Assembly: GCA_003222155.1 (NCBI GenBank)
Contig: QHUU01000071.1
Coordinates: 1 to 42,654, forward strand
Source of the DNA: Gemmatimonadota bacterium
GTDB taxonomy: Bacteria > Gemmatimonadota > Gemmatimonadetes > Gemmatimonadales > GWC2-71-9
DNA length: 42,654 nucleotides
Reading direction: 5' to 3'
The notes under the pieces were generated by a model. That model had not been told where the DNA came from and did no database searches. It saw only the letters and a program-made list of their open reading frames with translations. A program made the position numbers and the translations under genes. Positions 31,631 through 39,455 of the stretch are shown piece after piece. Position 1 is the first letter of the stretch. Each line of letters starts with the position of its first letter.

Positions 31631-32284
31631 ATGGCGATCCGCATTGGTGACGATGCCCCCGATTTCACCGCCACGACCACCGAGGGCGCGATCCACTTCC
31701 ACGAATGGGTGGGGGACAAGTGGGCGATTCTGTTCTCCCATCCCAAGGACTTCACGCCCGTGTGCACCACGGAGCTCGGCTACATGGCGCGCCTCAAGCC
31801 CGAGTTCGACAAGCGCAACACCAAAATCATCGGCTTGAGCGCGGACCCGGTGACCGATCACGAGCGCTGGCTCGGCGACATCAAGGAAACGCAGGGGTAC
31901 GCGGTCAACTACCCCCTCATCGGCGACCCCGACCTGAGCGTCGCCAAGTTGTACGACATGATTCACCCCAACGCGACCGGTGGGAAGCGCACTGCGGCGG
32001 ACAACGCCACCGTGCGCTCGGTGTTCGTGATCGGGCCGGACAAGAAGGTGAAAGCGATGATCGTTTATCCGATGAGCACCGGACGCAATTTCGACGAGGT
32101 GCTGCGCCTGCTCGACTCCGTGCAGCTGACGGCGCGGCACACCGTTGCGACGCCGGTGAACTGGAAGCCGGGCCAGGACGTCATCATCCCCGCCTCCGTC
32201 TCAGATGAGGACGCCAAGAAGAAGTACCCGCAGGGCTTCAAGACACACAAACCGTATCTGCGGACCGTGCGGCAGCCGCAATAA
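31631..32284 (+). CDS. 1-Cys peroxiredoxin (Prx6 type)
   Basis: Reduces hydrogen peroxide and alkyl peroxides. The 217-residue protein has the peroxidatic Cys at residue 45 in HPKDFTPVCTTELG and no other cysteine, so it is a true 1-Cys enzyme that needs an outside thiol for reduction. The long C-terminal dimerisation domain with VATPVNWKPGQDVIIP and the final PYLRTVRQP fit the Prx6 subfamily. GAAAGGAG precedes the ATG with good spacing, and the leader suggests high expression. The next gene starts 13 bases later. Confidence 0.96.
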   Translation: MAIRIGDDAPDFTATTTEGAIHFHEWVGDKWAILFSHPKDFTPVCTTELGYMARLKPEFDKRNTKIIGLSADPVTDHERWLGDIKETQGYAVNYPLIGDPDLSVAKLYDMIHPNATGGKRTAADNATVRSVFVIGPDKKVKAMIVYPMSTGRNFDEVLRLLDSVQLTARHTVATPVNWKPGQDVIIPASVSDEDAKKKYPQGFKTHKPYLRTVRQPQ

Positions 32285-32296
32285 ACGGAGGTGCTC

Positions 32297-32857
32297 ATGA
32301 CCGGCCTGTTGACGCTGTGGCTTCCCATCCTGGTGTCCGCGGTGCTGGTGTTCGTCGTCAGCTCCGTCATCCACATGATGTCGCCCTGGCACAAGAGCGA
32401 CTACCCCAAGCTGTCGAACGAGGATCGCGTGATGGACGCGCTTCGCCCGCTCGCCATTCCGCCCGGGGACTACATGATGCCCCGCCCGGCAAGCAGGGAA
32501 GAGATGCGCTCGCCTCAGTTCGCCGAGAAGTTCAAGAAGGGCCCCGTCCTGATGCTCACCGTGTTCCCCGGTGGCTCGATGTCGATGGGGCGGCAACTCG
32601 TCCAGTGGTTCGTCTACGCCCTGGTCGTCGGGTGCTTCGCCGGCTACGTCGCGGGACGCGCGCTCCCTCCCGGGGCCCCGTTCCGGAGCGTGCTCCGCTT
32701 TGCGGGGGCCACCGCGTTCGTCGGCTACGCGCTGGCACTCTGGCAGATGTCGATCTGGTACCGCCGCGCCTGGCTCACGACCATCAAGGCGACGGTGGAC
32801 GGGTTGATCTACGCGCTCCTGACGGCCGCGACTCTCGGATGGCTGTGGCCGCATTAG
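32297..32857 (+). CDS. Conserved membrane protein of unknown function
   Basis: A 186-residue protein with a membrane helix at the N-terminus ([25 protein letters not shown]), a soluble segment with [20 protein letters not shown] and PGDYMMPRP, and three more helices at about 103-125, 135-152 and 165-183. The ATG at 32297 follows GGAGGT; GTG 32291 is less likely. I recognise the shape but no named family. Its close link to the peroxiredoxin gene suggests coexpression, possibly in oxidative stress. Confidence 0.7.
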   Translation: MTGLLTLWLPILVSAVLVFVVSSVIHMMSPWHKSDYPKLSNEDRVMDALRPLAIPPGDYMMPRPASREEMRSPQFAEKFKKGPVLMLTVFPGGSMSMGRQLVQWFVYALVVGCFAGYVAGRALPPGAPFRSVLRFAGATAFVGYALALWQMSIWYRRAWLTTIKATVDGLIYALLTAATLGWLWPH

Positions 32858-32894
32858 GTCCCCTGTAGCGCCTGCCTCGGCGCCACGCGACCTC

Positions 32895-33368
32895 GTGCTC
32901 CGGCTGATCGCCGTCTTCAAGTTTTGCAAGGCGGCGCTGCTGGTGGTGGTGGGTCTGGGCGCGCTCCAGCTGCTCGACCCGGGCATGGCGGCGCGGGCCC
33001 AGCGCTGGGTGGCGGCACTGGCGTCGAGCAACGACCGCGGTGCGGTGCAGCAGGTCATTGCCTTCGTCGGCGGGCTCTCTCCCCATCGCCTCGAGGCCGT
33101 CGGCGTGGGCGCGTTCCTCTACGCCGTCTTGTTCACCGTCGAGGGCGTGGGGCTGTGGCGGGGGAAGCGATGGGCCGAATACCTGACGGTCATCGCGACC
33201 CTGTCGCTCGTGCCGCTCGAGGTGTTCGAGCTGACGCGGGCCGTCACACCGTCCCGCCTCGCGGCGCTGCTCCTGAACCTCGCGGTGGTGGCGTACTTGT
33301 TCCGGCGGATACGGCGTCGCGCCGGGGCAACAAACAGAGACCCCATTCAGCGCACGTTCGGGCGATGA
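32895..33368 (+). CDS. DUF2127 family membrane protein
   Basis: A 157-residue protein that begins LRLIAVFKFCKAALLVVVGLGALQLL, typical of DUF2127, with further helices at about residues 70-90, 97-115 and 122-140 and RGKRWAEYLT between them. The family has no known activity. GTG 32895 is the first usable start; 37 bases separate it from the previous gene. Its stop contains the ATG of a possible extended start of the next gene. Confidence 0.8.
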   Translation: MLRLIAVFKFCKAALLVVVGLGALQLLDPGMAARAQRWVAALASSNDRGAVQQVIAFVGGLSPHRLEAVGVGAFLYAVLFTVEGVGLWRGKRWAEYLTVIATLSLVPLEVFELTRAVTPSRLAALLLNLAVVAYLFRRIRRRAGATNRDPIQRTFGR

Positions 33369-33436
33369 AAACGGAACCCCCGGGCTCGGCGCGCGTACGA
33401 CCCGGGTTCATCCTCAAAGACTCCGGAGGTGCGCCC

Positions 33437-33901
33437 ATGAAACGTTTCACCGGACCTCAGTCACCGTTCCACGCCGCCCTGCTCTCGCTCGTGCTCGTCG
33501 CCGCCCCGGCGTGGAACGCTGCAGAGCCACCACTGCGACTGCCTGTCGAGGCCGCGTTCAACGGCGTAGATGCGACGGCCAGCTCCGTCTGGGACGGCAC
33601 GCTGCGCGTGGCGGGCGGCGGCCACGTCCATATCGCGATCCAACAGGTCGAGACCCCCGAGCACGCAGCCGAGCCTGTTTGGCACGTGCGCTCCCGCTGG
33701 GAGGTCGAGCCGGGAACGGGTCGTCATGGGTTCGTCGCCGATCTCGAGGGCATGGTGGACTGGAAGGCCGGCGTCGGGCATCTGAGTGGCGTCATCACCG
33801 AGGGCTGGAAGAAGGGCACTTGGGTCGTTGCGGACACGCGCTTCACCAATGGTGACGTCGCCGGCACGCTGACCGTGCTCCCGGCGCTCGCACAACACTA
33901 A
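33437..33901 (+). CDS. Secreted hypothetical protein
   Basis: A 154-residue protein with a signal peptide (KRFTGPQSPFHAALLSLVLVAAPAWNA) followed by a small beta-rich domain with GGGHVHIAIQQVE and GVITEGWKKGTWVVADTRF. No family is recognised. The ATG at 33437 has GGAGGT before it. An in-frame ATG at 33365 overlaps the upstream stop and would add 24 residues, but it spoils the signal peptide, so I prefer 33437. Confidence 0.65.
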   Translation: MKRFTGPQSPFHAALLSLVLVAAPAWNAAEPPLRLPVEAAFNGVDATASSVWDGTLRVAGGGHVHIAIQQVETPEHAAEPVWHVRSRWEVEPGTGRHGFVADLEGMVDWKAGVGHLSGVITEGWKKGTWVVADTRFTNGDVAGTLTVLPALAQH

Positions 33902-33951
33902 AGACAGCGAGGGATTGCACGCCGCCGGCCTTCCGCGACCATTTCGCATCG

Positions 33952-34674
33952 GTGGCGCCGGCCTATGCGGCGTTTCGGCCCCGCTACCCGGCGGCGTTGT
34001 TCGCGGCGCTGGCCAGGTACGCACCGGGGCGTCACATGGCCTGGGACTGCGCCACCGGCAGCGGGCAGGCGGCGATCGGGCTGGCCGAGCACTTCGAGCA
34101 GGTCGTGGCCACGGACGCGAGCGCGGCGCAACTGGCTGCCGCGCTCGCGCATCCCCGCGTGCGCTACGGCCAGGCCACGGCGGACGCGAGCGGGTTGCCA
34201 CCGCGCTCCGTGGAGCTGGTGACGATCGCCCAGGCGCTGCACTGGGTCGACCGCCCCGCGTTCTATGCGGAGGCGCGGCGCGTGCTCGTGCCGGACGGGG
34301 TCGTCGCCGCGTGGTGCTACGGCCTGGTCGAGCTCGGCGCCGGCCTGGATGAGCCGGTCCACGCGTTCTACGAGCAGACGGTGGGCCCCTACTGGCCGCC
34401 CGAGCGCGCGCTAGTCGACTCGGGCTACCGCACCGTCGACTTTCCGTTCGCGGAGCTCCCCCTCCCGGCGGTCACCATGGAGGCGGAGGTGACTCTGGAA
34501 GAGCTGGGCGGCTATCTCGGCACCTGGTCCGCGGTGCTGCGCTACCGCGCCGCCCGGGGTCACGACCCGGTCGCCCCGTTGCTCGATCGCCTGGGCCCTG
34601 AGTGGGGCGGCCCGAAGCGGCGCCGCACCGCCCGCTGGGCGCTGGCGATCCGGGTCGGCCGCCTCTCGGCATGA
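33952..34674 (+). CDS. Class I SAM-dependent methyltransferase, start uncertain
   Basis: A Rossmann-fold methyltransferase with motif I AWDCATGSGQAAIGLAEHF (about residues 29-47), VVATDASAAQL, and the motif IV region ELVTIAQALHWVDRPAF, as in UbiE/COQ5-like and trans-aconitate-type enzymes. From GTG 33952 it has 240 residues. Codons just upstream in the same frame read FRDHFAS, exactly what usually precedes VAPAYAAFRPRYP in this family, but no ATG, GTG, TTG or CTG exists between the in-frame stop at 33853 and 33952. An ACG at 33919, after a GAGGGA, might be the true start. The substrate is unknown. Confidence 0.8.
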   Translation: MAPAYAAFRPRYPAALFAALARYAPGRHMAWDCATGSGQAAIGLAEHFEQVVATDASAAQLAAALAHPRVRYGQATADASGLPPRSVELVTIAQALHWVDRPAFYAEARRVLVPDGVVAAWCYGLVELGAGLDEPVHAFYEQTVGPYWPPERALVDSGYRTVDFPFAELPLPAVTMEAEVTLEELGGYLGTWSAVLRYRAARGHDPVAPLLDRLGPEWGGPKRRRTARWALAIRVGRLSA

Positions 34675-34745
34675 CCCCTATTGCGTGACGTGGTGTGTCG
34701 GCCGCAGCTTACTGATACCAACTCTGCCAGTCAGGAGCCGGAGCG

Positions 34746-34919
34746 ATGTCGAAAGGGGACGACCGCAAGCTGGCCGCCTTGGCGAAGAAGAACGCCGCCA
34801 AGGCCGCCAAAGTGAAACCCGCCAAGCGCCGCCGCTACGACGACACCCTGCCGCCCGAGCGGGAGGAAGACCTCGAACTGCGCGACTTCTTTTCGGAGAT
34901 GAAGAAGCGCGAGTTCTAG
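34746..34919 (+). CDS. Small basic protein, 57 residues
   Basis: ATG 34746 to TAG 34917-34919, with an AGGAG element about 10 bases upstream. The N-terminal half is Lys/Ala-rich (KLAALAKKNAAKAAKVKPAKRRR), the C-terminal half acidic and aromatic (EREEDLELRDFFSEMKKREF). The charge split suggests binding to nucleic acid or a partner protein. I recognise no family. The next gene has no canonical start and lies in the -1 frame relative to this gene, so the two may be linked. Confidence 0.6.
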   Translation: MSKGDDRKLAALAKKNAAKAAKVKPAKRRRYDDTLPPEREEDLELRDFFSEMKKREF

Positions 34920-34966
34920 GACGCGCCGTCGTCGGCTGCCGGGTCAAGTCCGGCTGGGCCACGGCG

Positions 34967-35506
34967 GTGCTCGTGACCGGCCCCGCGGGCTCCCCCCGCG
35001 TGGTGGACCGGCAGGTCATCGAGCTGAGTGACGCGTCCGTTCCCACGTCTCGCCAACCATACCACGCCGTGATGGGCGCCCGTCGAGGCGACCGGACGGC
35101 GCTCGAGCGCCGACTGCGAGGCATCGTCGAGCGCGTCACGCGGCGCTCCCTCACGCGGCTGCTCACGGCGTACCGGCGCCGGGGCCGCACGGTGCGCGGG
35201 CTCGTGCTCGTGGTGGGGAGCGTCATCGACCCGGCCACCATCGGCAACGATCACATCCGGGCACACGCACTCGAGGGGCAGCTGTTTCGCACGGCGCTGG
35301 AGCGGGCGGCGGGGACCGCCCGGCTCGCCTGCGCGACGCACGTCGAGCGCGGTTTGTACCAGGCGGCGGCGGCGCGGCTCAAGCGGCCGCCCGCCGAGCT
35401 CAAGCGGATCGTGACGGAGCTGGGGCAGGCCCTGGCAGGCCCGTGGCGCGCCGACGAGAAGACGGCGACTCTGGCAGCCTGGATGGCGCTCGCTCGGGCG
35501 CATTGA
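34967..35506 (+). CDS. Conserved hypothetical protein, possibly RNase H-like; start uncertain
   Basis: From GTG 34967 the frame gives 179 residues, but the preceding in-frame codons read VVGCRVKSGWATA, which looks like a genuine first beta strand, so the real start is probably upstream near 34910-34930. No ATG, GTG or TTG occurs there. The protein has GSVIDPATIGNDHIRAHALEGQLFR and helical segments typical of a conserved enzyme-like fold. The initial strand-turn pattern recalls RNase H/actin-like folds, but this is a guess. The end of the gene contains the -35 box of fmdB. Confidence 0.55.
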   Translation: MLVTGPAGSPRVVDRQVIELSDASVPTSRQPYHAVMGARRGDRTALERRLRGIVERVTRRSLTRLLTAYRRRGRTVRGLVLVVGSVIDPATIGNDHIRAHALEGQLFRTALERAAGTARLACATHVERGLYQAAAARLKRPPAELKRIVTELGQALAGPWRADEKTATLAAWMALARAH

Positions 35507-35531
35507 CCCGGCCCGCTCGCCCAGCTAAGTT
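35503..35531 (+). promoter_or_regulatory. Sigma70-type promoter for fmdB-argS, leaderless geometry
   Basis: TTGACC at 35503-35508, a 17-base spacer and TAAGTT at 35526-35531. The ATG at 35540 begins 8 bases after the -10 box, so transcription should start at or beside the A of the start codon. No ribosome-binding site is present. Confidence 0.6.
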
Positions 35532-35539
35532 GTTGTGCG

Positions 35540-35854
35540 ATGCCGACCTACGAGTACAAGTGCCCGGCCGGGCATGCCTTCGAAAAGTTCTACCCGACGA
35601 TGAACAACCAGCGGCGGGTGAAGTGTCCCACCTGTGGCAAGATGGCCGAGCGTCAGATCTCCGGTGGAGCGGGGCTGGTCTTCAAGGGTTCCGGCTTCTA
35701 CATCAACGACTACAAGCGTGCCGGTGCGGCGAACCCCGAATCGGCGGACGGACCGAAGCCCGAGTCGAAGCCCGAGTCGAAGCCCGAGGCCAAGCCCACG
35801 ACCGAATCGAAGCCCGACAGCGCAAAGAAGAAAAAGCCCTCCGGCGACAAGTGA
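35540..35854 (+). CDS. FmdB family zinc-ribbon protein
   Basis: A 104-residue protein with the FmdB start MPTYEYKC and a small zinc ribbon: C8, then H12 where the second Cys of the usual CxxC would be, and C29/C32 in CPTC. The ribbon continues to GGAGLVFKGSGFYINDYK, the common FmdB end. A Lys/Pro/Glu/Ser tail of about 35 residues follows, coded by a 12-base tandem repeat (PESK units). Such proteins are thought to act in regulation or translation, without a firm role. The stop overlaps argS as GTGA. Confidence 0.88.
   Translation: MPTYEYKCPAGHAFEKFYPTMNNQRRVKCPTCGKMAERQISGGAGLVFKGSGFYINDYKRAGAANPESADGPKPESKPESKPEAKPTTESKPDSAKKKKPSGDK
35755..35790 (+). repeat. 12-base tandem repeat in the fmdB tail
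   Basis: Three in-frame copies of GAAGCCCGAGTC (the third with one change), with more degenerate copies to about 35819. They encode the PESK units of the disordered C-terminal tail. The copy number could vary between strains. Confidence 0.75.
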
Positions 35855-37500
35855 GGGCGCACGAGGCGATCCGCGCGGCGTTGGCGGCGGCGGCGGCGCG
35901 GCTGGGTGCGTCCGTTTCCGCGTCCGCGGTCGAGCTGGAGCGCCCGCGCGACCCCGCGCACGGCGATGTGGCGACGAACCTGGCGCTCACCCTCGCCAAG
36001 TCGCTCAAGCAGAAGCCCCGCGCCGTAGCCGAGCGGCTCGTCGCCGCGCTCGAGCTGCCGCAGGGCCTGGTGCGCGAGATCACGGTGGCCGGGCCGGGGT
36101 TCATCAACTTCTTCCTCGCCGAGGAGCAGCTCGCATCCGTGGTCGCCGCCGTGCTCGCGGCGGGCGCGCGGTTCGGGCGCAGCGACGAGGGGGCCGGGAA
36201 GCCCGTCAATGTCGAGTTCGTGTCGGCGAATCCGACCGGTCCGCTTCATGTGGGGCACGGTCGCCAGGCGGCCCTGGGGGATGCGATCGCCGCGCTGCTC
36301 GAGTGGACTGGCTGGCGGGTGACGCGGGAGTTCTACTACAACGACGGCGGCGTCCAGATCGCGAATCTGGCGCGGAGCGTGCAAGCACGGATCCACGAAC
36401 TGCGCGGCCGGGCGGCGCCGCTGCCCGAGGGCGGCTACCACGGGGAGTACATCCGCGAGCTCGCGGAGCGCTACCTCGCCCGGCACCCCGGAGATCCGGA
36501 CGGTGCGGACCTCGATGCCGTGCGGCGCTTCGCCGTCCAAGAGCTGCGGGAGGAGCAGGACCGCGACCTCGAGGCGCTCGGGGTCACGTTCGACGTCTAC
36601 TTTCTCGAGTCGTCGCTGTACGCATCGAGCAAGGTGGAGAAAACCCTCCGCCAGCTGGTGGCGGCCGGGCACACGTACGAGAAGGACGGCGCGCTCTGGC
36701 TCAAGACCACCGACTTCGGCGACGACAAGGACCGGGTGATGCGGAAGCGGGCCGAGAAGGGCGGCGACTATACGTATTTTCTCCCGGACGTCGCGTATCA
36801 CGTCGACAAATGGGAGCGGGGCTTCTCCCGCGCGATCAACGTTCAGGGCGCCGACCACCACAGCACGGTCACCCGGGTGCGTATCGGGCTACGGGCGCTG
36901 GACATGGGAATTCCGACGGGCTATCCCGAGTACGTCCTGCACCAGATGGTAACCGTGATGAAGGGCGGCGAGGAGATGAAGATCTCCAAGCGCGCCGGGA
37001 GCTACCTGACGGTGCGCGAGCTCGTGGACGAAGTGGGGCGCGACGCCGTGCGCTACTTCTTTGTGATGCGCCGCGGCGACTCGCACCTCGTGTTCGACGT
37101 GGATCTCGCCAAGAGTCAGACGGAGGAAAACCCGGTCTTCTACGTTCAGATGGCGCACGCCCGCATGAGCGGGATCTTCCGCGTGGCCGGCCGTGCGCCT
37201 GACGCCGTGGTGCCCCAGGGCGCCGACGTGGGGATGCTGCACGAGCCCGAGGAGCTCGAGCTGATGAAGGAGCTGGCCGAGTTTCCCGCGATCGTGGCCG
37301 GCGCCGCCCAGGCCTTGGAGCCCCATCGCCTCACCGGCTATCTCGAAGGCCTGGCCCGCATCGCCCACGCGTGGTACCACAAGTATCGCGTGCTGGGCGA
37401 GCCGGAAGAGGCGGCGCGCCTGGTGCTGGCGGCGGCCGTGCGTCAGGTGCTCGGCAACGGTCTCCGCCTGTTGCGGATCAGCGCCCCGGATCGGATGTGA
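35851..37500 (+). CDS. argS: Arginyl-tRNA synthetase
   Basis: A class I aminoacyl-tRNA synthetase that charges tRNA-Arg. The 549-residue protein has the N-terminal ArgS additional domain (about 1-95), the HIGH motif in SANPTGPLHVGHGRQ (about residue 130), FYYNDGG, the KMSKS-equivalent KISKRAG (about residue 377), and the DALR anticodon-binding domain ending with LRLLRISAPDRM. The GTG start overlaps the fmdB stop. It is followed one base later by the PfkB gene. Transcription probably begins at the promoter before fmdB. Confidence 0.98.
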   Translation: MRAHEAIRAALAAAAARLGASVSASAVELERPRDPAHGDVATNLALTLAKSLKQKPRAVAERLVAALELPQGLVREITVAGPGFINFFLAEEQLASVVAAVLAAGARFGRSDEGAGKPVNVEFVSANPTGPLHVGHGRQAALGDAIAALLEWTGWRVTREFYYNDGGVQIANLARSVQARIHELRGRAAPLPEGGYHGEYIRELAERYLARHPGDPDGADLDAVRRFAVQELREEQDRDLEALGVTFDVYFLESSLYASSKVEKTLRQLVAAGHTYEKDGALWLKTTDFGDDKDRVMRKRAEKGGDYTYFLPDVAYHVDKWERGFSRAINVQGADHHSTVTRVRIGLRALDMGIPTGYPEYVLHQMVTVMKGGEEMKISKRAGSYLTVRELVDEVGRDAVRYFFVMRRGDSHLVFDVDLAKSQTEENPVFYVQMAHARMSGIFRVAGRAPDAVVPQGADVGMLHEPEELELMKELAEFPAIVAGAAQALEPHRLTGYLEGLARIAHAWYHKYRVLGEPEEAARLVLAAAVRQVLGNGLRLLRISAPDRM

Positions 37501-37501
37501 G

Positions 37502-38425
37502 GTGAGCCTGCTCGTGGTGGGCTCGATTGCCCTCGACTCGGTGGCGACGCCGTTCGGCGAAACGGCGGACGCGCCGGGCGGGTCGGCGGTCTTCTTCGCC
37601 GCCGCGGGTGCGATCCTGCACCCGGTGCAGGTGGTGGGCGTCGTGGGGAGCGATTATCCACTCGCCGCCCTCAAGTCGCTCGAGGCGCGCGGCGTCGACC
37701 TCTCGGGCGTGGAGCAAGCAGCGGGCGAGTCGTTCCGCTGGAAGGCGAAGTATTCCTACGACCTGTCGAGCCGCGAGACGCTCGACACACGGCTCGGCGT
37801 ATTCGCCCAGTTCCGGCCCAAGCTCCCCCCGACGTTTCGTCAGGCGCGCTACGTGTTTCTCGGAAACATCGACCCGGAGCTGCAACTGGGAGTCCTCGAC
37901 CAGATCCCGCACCCGGCGCTCGTGGCGTGCGATACGATGAATTACTGGATTCACTCGAAGCGCGACCTGCTGCTCGAGCTGCTGCGCCACATCGACATCC
38001 TCATGGTGAACGACGCCGAGGCGCGCGAGCTCTCGGGCGACTGGAACATCTACCGCGCGGCCCGTTGGGTGCTCGAGCGAGGGCCCAAGATGGCCGTGAT
38101 CAAGCAGGGCGAGCACGGCGCGCTGCTGGTGGATCGGGACACGACTTTCAAGGTACCGGCGTATCCCCTCCAGGACGTGTTCGACCCCACCGGCGCCGGG
38201 GATGCGTTCGCGGGCGGGTTCATGGCGCACCTCGCCGCCACCGACGACCTCACGCCTCCCAACCTGCGGCGCGCGATGGTGTATGGCGCGGCGATGGGCT
38301 CGTTCGCGGTGGAAGCGTTCGGCGTGCAACGGTTCGAGCGCGTGACGCTCGCCGACGTGCGTGCCCGGGTGCGCGGCTTCAAGGACCTCATCCACTTCGA
38401 GCTGGACGAAGGCCGGGCCCCGTGA
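37502..38425 (+). CDS. PfkB family carbohydrate/nucleoside kinase
   Basis: A 307-residue ribokinase-fold kinase. The N-terminus has GSIALDSVATP and the PGGSAVFFA motif (residues 25-33), and the C-terminal family signature DPTGAGDAFAGGFM (about residues 228-241) holds the catalytic Asp in GAGDAF. Substrate could be a sugar or a nucleoside; the place between argS and purM does not decide. The GTG starts one base after the argS stop, and the stop overlaps purM as GTGA. Confidence 0.92.
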   Translation: MSLLVVGSIALDSVATPFGETADAPGGSAVFFAAAGAILHPVQVVGVVGSDYPLAALKSLEARGVDLSGVEQAAGESFRWKAKYSYDLSSRETLDTRLGVFAQFRPKLPPTFRQARYVFLGNIDPELQLGVLDQIPHPALVACDTMNYWIHSKRDLLLELLRHIDILMVNDAEARELSGDWNIYRAARWVLERGPKMAVIKQGEHGALLVDRDTTFKVPAYPLQDVFDPTGAGDAFAGGFMAHLAATDDLTPPNLRRAMVYGAAMGSFAVEAFGVQRFERVTLADVRARVRGFKDLIHFELDEGRAP

Positions 38426-39447
38426 CGGAGCACTATGCCGCCGCCGGCGTGCGCCTCGACGCGGCGGAGGAGGCCCAGCGCCGCATCGCGGCCCTGGTGC
38501 GGACCACGCGCACCCCGCTGGCGCTCGGCGCGATCGGCGCGTTCGCTGGCATGGTGCGCGTGCCGCCCGGGTATGAGCGTCCGGTGCTCGTGCTCTCGAC
38601 CGACGGCGTCGGCACCAAGGTGCTCGTGGCCGCGCGTGCCGGCGTCCACGATACGGTCGGCGAAGATCTCGTCAACCATTGCGTCAACGACATCCTGGTG
38701 CACGGTGCGACGCCCCTTGCCTTCCTCGATTACGTGGCGACGGGGCAGCTCGAGCCCGACGTCGCCGCCGCGATCGTGGCCGGCGTGGCGCGCGGTTGCC
38801 GCGCCCACGCCGTCACCCTCGCCGGGGGCGAGACCGCGCAGCTTCCCGACTTGTACCAGCCCGGCCACTACGACCTCGCCGGCACGATCGTGGGCGTGGT
38901 CGAGGAGCGGGCGGCGCTGCACGGCGACCTGGTGCGCCCGGGCGACGTGTTGATCGGCTACGCGTCGAACGGACTGCACACCAACGGGTACACACTGGCG
39001 CGGCGCATCCTGTTCGACACGTTGCGGCTCGACGTGCTCGACGAGTTCCCCGAGACGGGGCGCACCGTGGCCCAGGTGTTGCTGGACGTCCACTGCAGCT
39101 ACGCCACGGCGGTGACGCCGATCATCTCCCGCTTGCACGCCCTCGCCCACATTACCGGCGGCGGCATCCCCGGCAATCTGGTGCGGGTGCTGCCCGCGGA
39201 CGCGGAGGCGCTGGTGGATGCAGGTGGGTGGCCGTGGCCGACGGTGTTCCGCGTGCTGATGCGCGCGGGTGACGTGTCGCTCGGCGAGATGCGACGGGTG
39301 TTCAACCTCGGCGTCGGAATGATCGCCGTCGCCGGGCGCGACGACGCCGAAGCCGCGATCGCCACTGCCAAGCGCGTCGGCATCGAGGCGTGGATCATCG
39401 GGGAGGTGCGGGCGGGGACCAGGGGCGTGAAGTTCTCAGAACGGTAG
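38422..39447 (+). CDS. purM: Phosphoribosylformylglycinamidine cyclo-ligase
   Basis: PurM (AIR synthetase) closes the imidazole ring in purine synthesis using ATP. The 341-residue protein begins YAAAGVRLDAAEEA, the normal PurM start, and shows STDGVGTKV, GGETAQLPDLY, GYASNGLHTNGYTLAR and ITGGGIPGNL, all conserved nucleotide and substrate loops. The GTG start overlaps the PfkB stop as GTGA. It is a lone pur gene here. The stop is followed after 8 bases by an outer-membrane protein gene with a strong ribosome-binding site. Confidence 0.97.
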   Translation: MTEHYAAAGVRLDAAEEAQRRIAALVRTTRTPLALGAIGAFAGMVRVPPGYERPVLVLSTDGVGTKVLVAARAGVHDTVGEDLVNHCVNDILVHGATPLAFLDYVATGQLEPDVAAAIVAGVARGCRAHAVTLAGGETAQLPDLYQPGHYDLAGTIVGVVEERAALHGDLVRPGDVLIGYASNGLHTNGYTLARRILFDTLRLDVLDEFPETGRTVAQVLLDVHCSYATAVTPIISRLHALAHITGGGIPGNLVRVLPADAEALVDAGGWPWPTVFRVLMRAGDVSLGEMRRVFNLGVGMIAVAGRDDAEAAIATAKRVGIEAWIIGEVRAGTRGVKFSER

Positions 39448-39455
39448 GAGGGCCC

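Noticed and set aside
33369-33436. Inverted sequence around CCCGGG as a terminator before the secreted hypothetical gene
   Set aside because: The arms differ by extra C bases and no T-run follows.
35755-35819. Tandem repeats as a CRISPR-like array
   Set aside because: Units are 12 bases, contiguous without spacers, in frame and coding.
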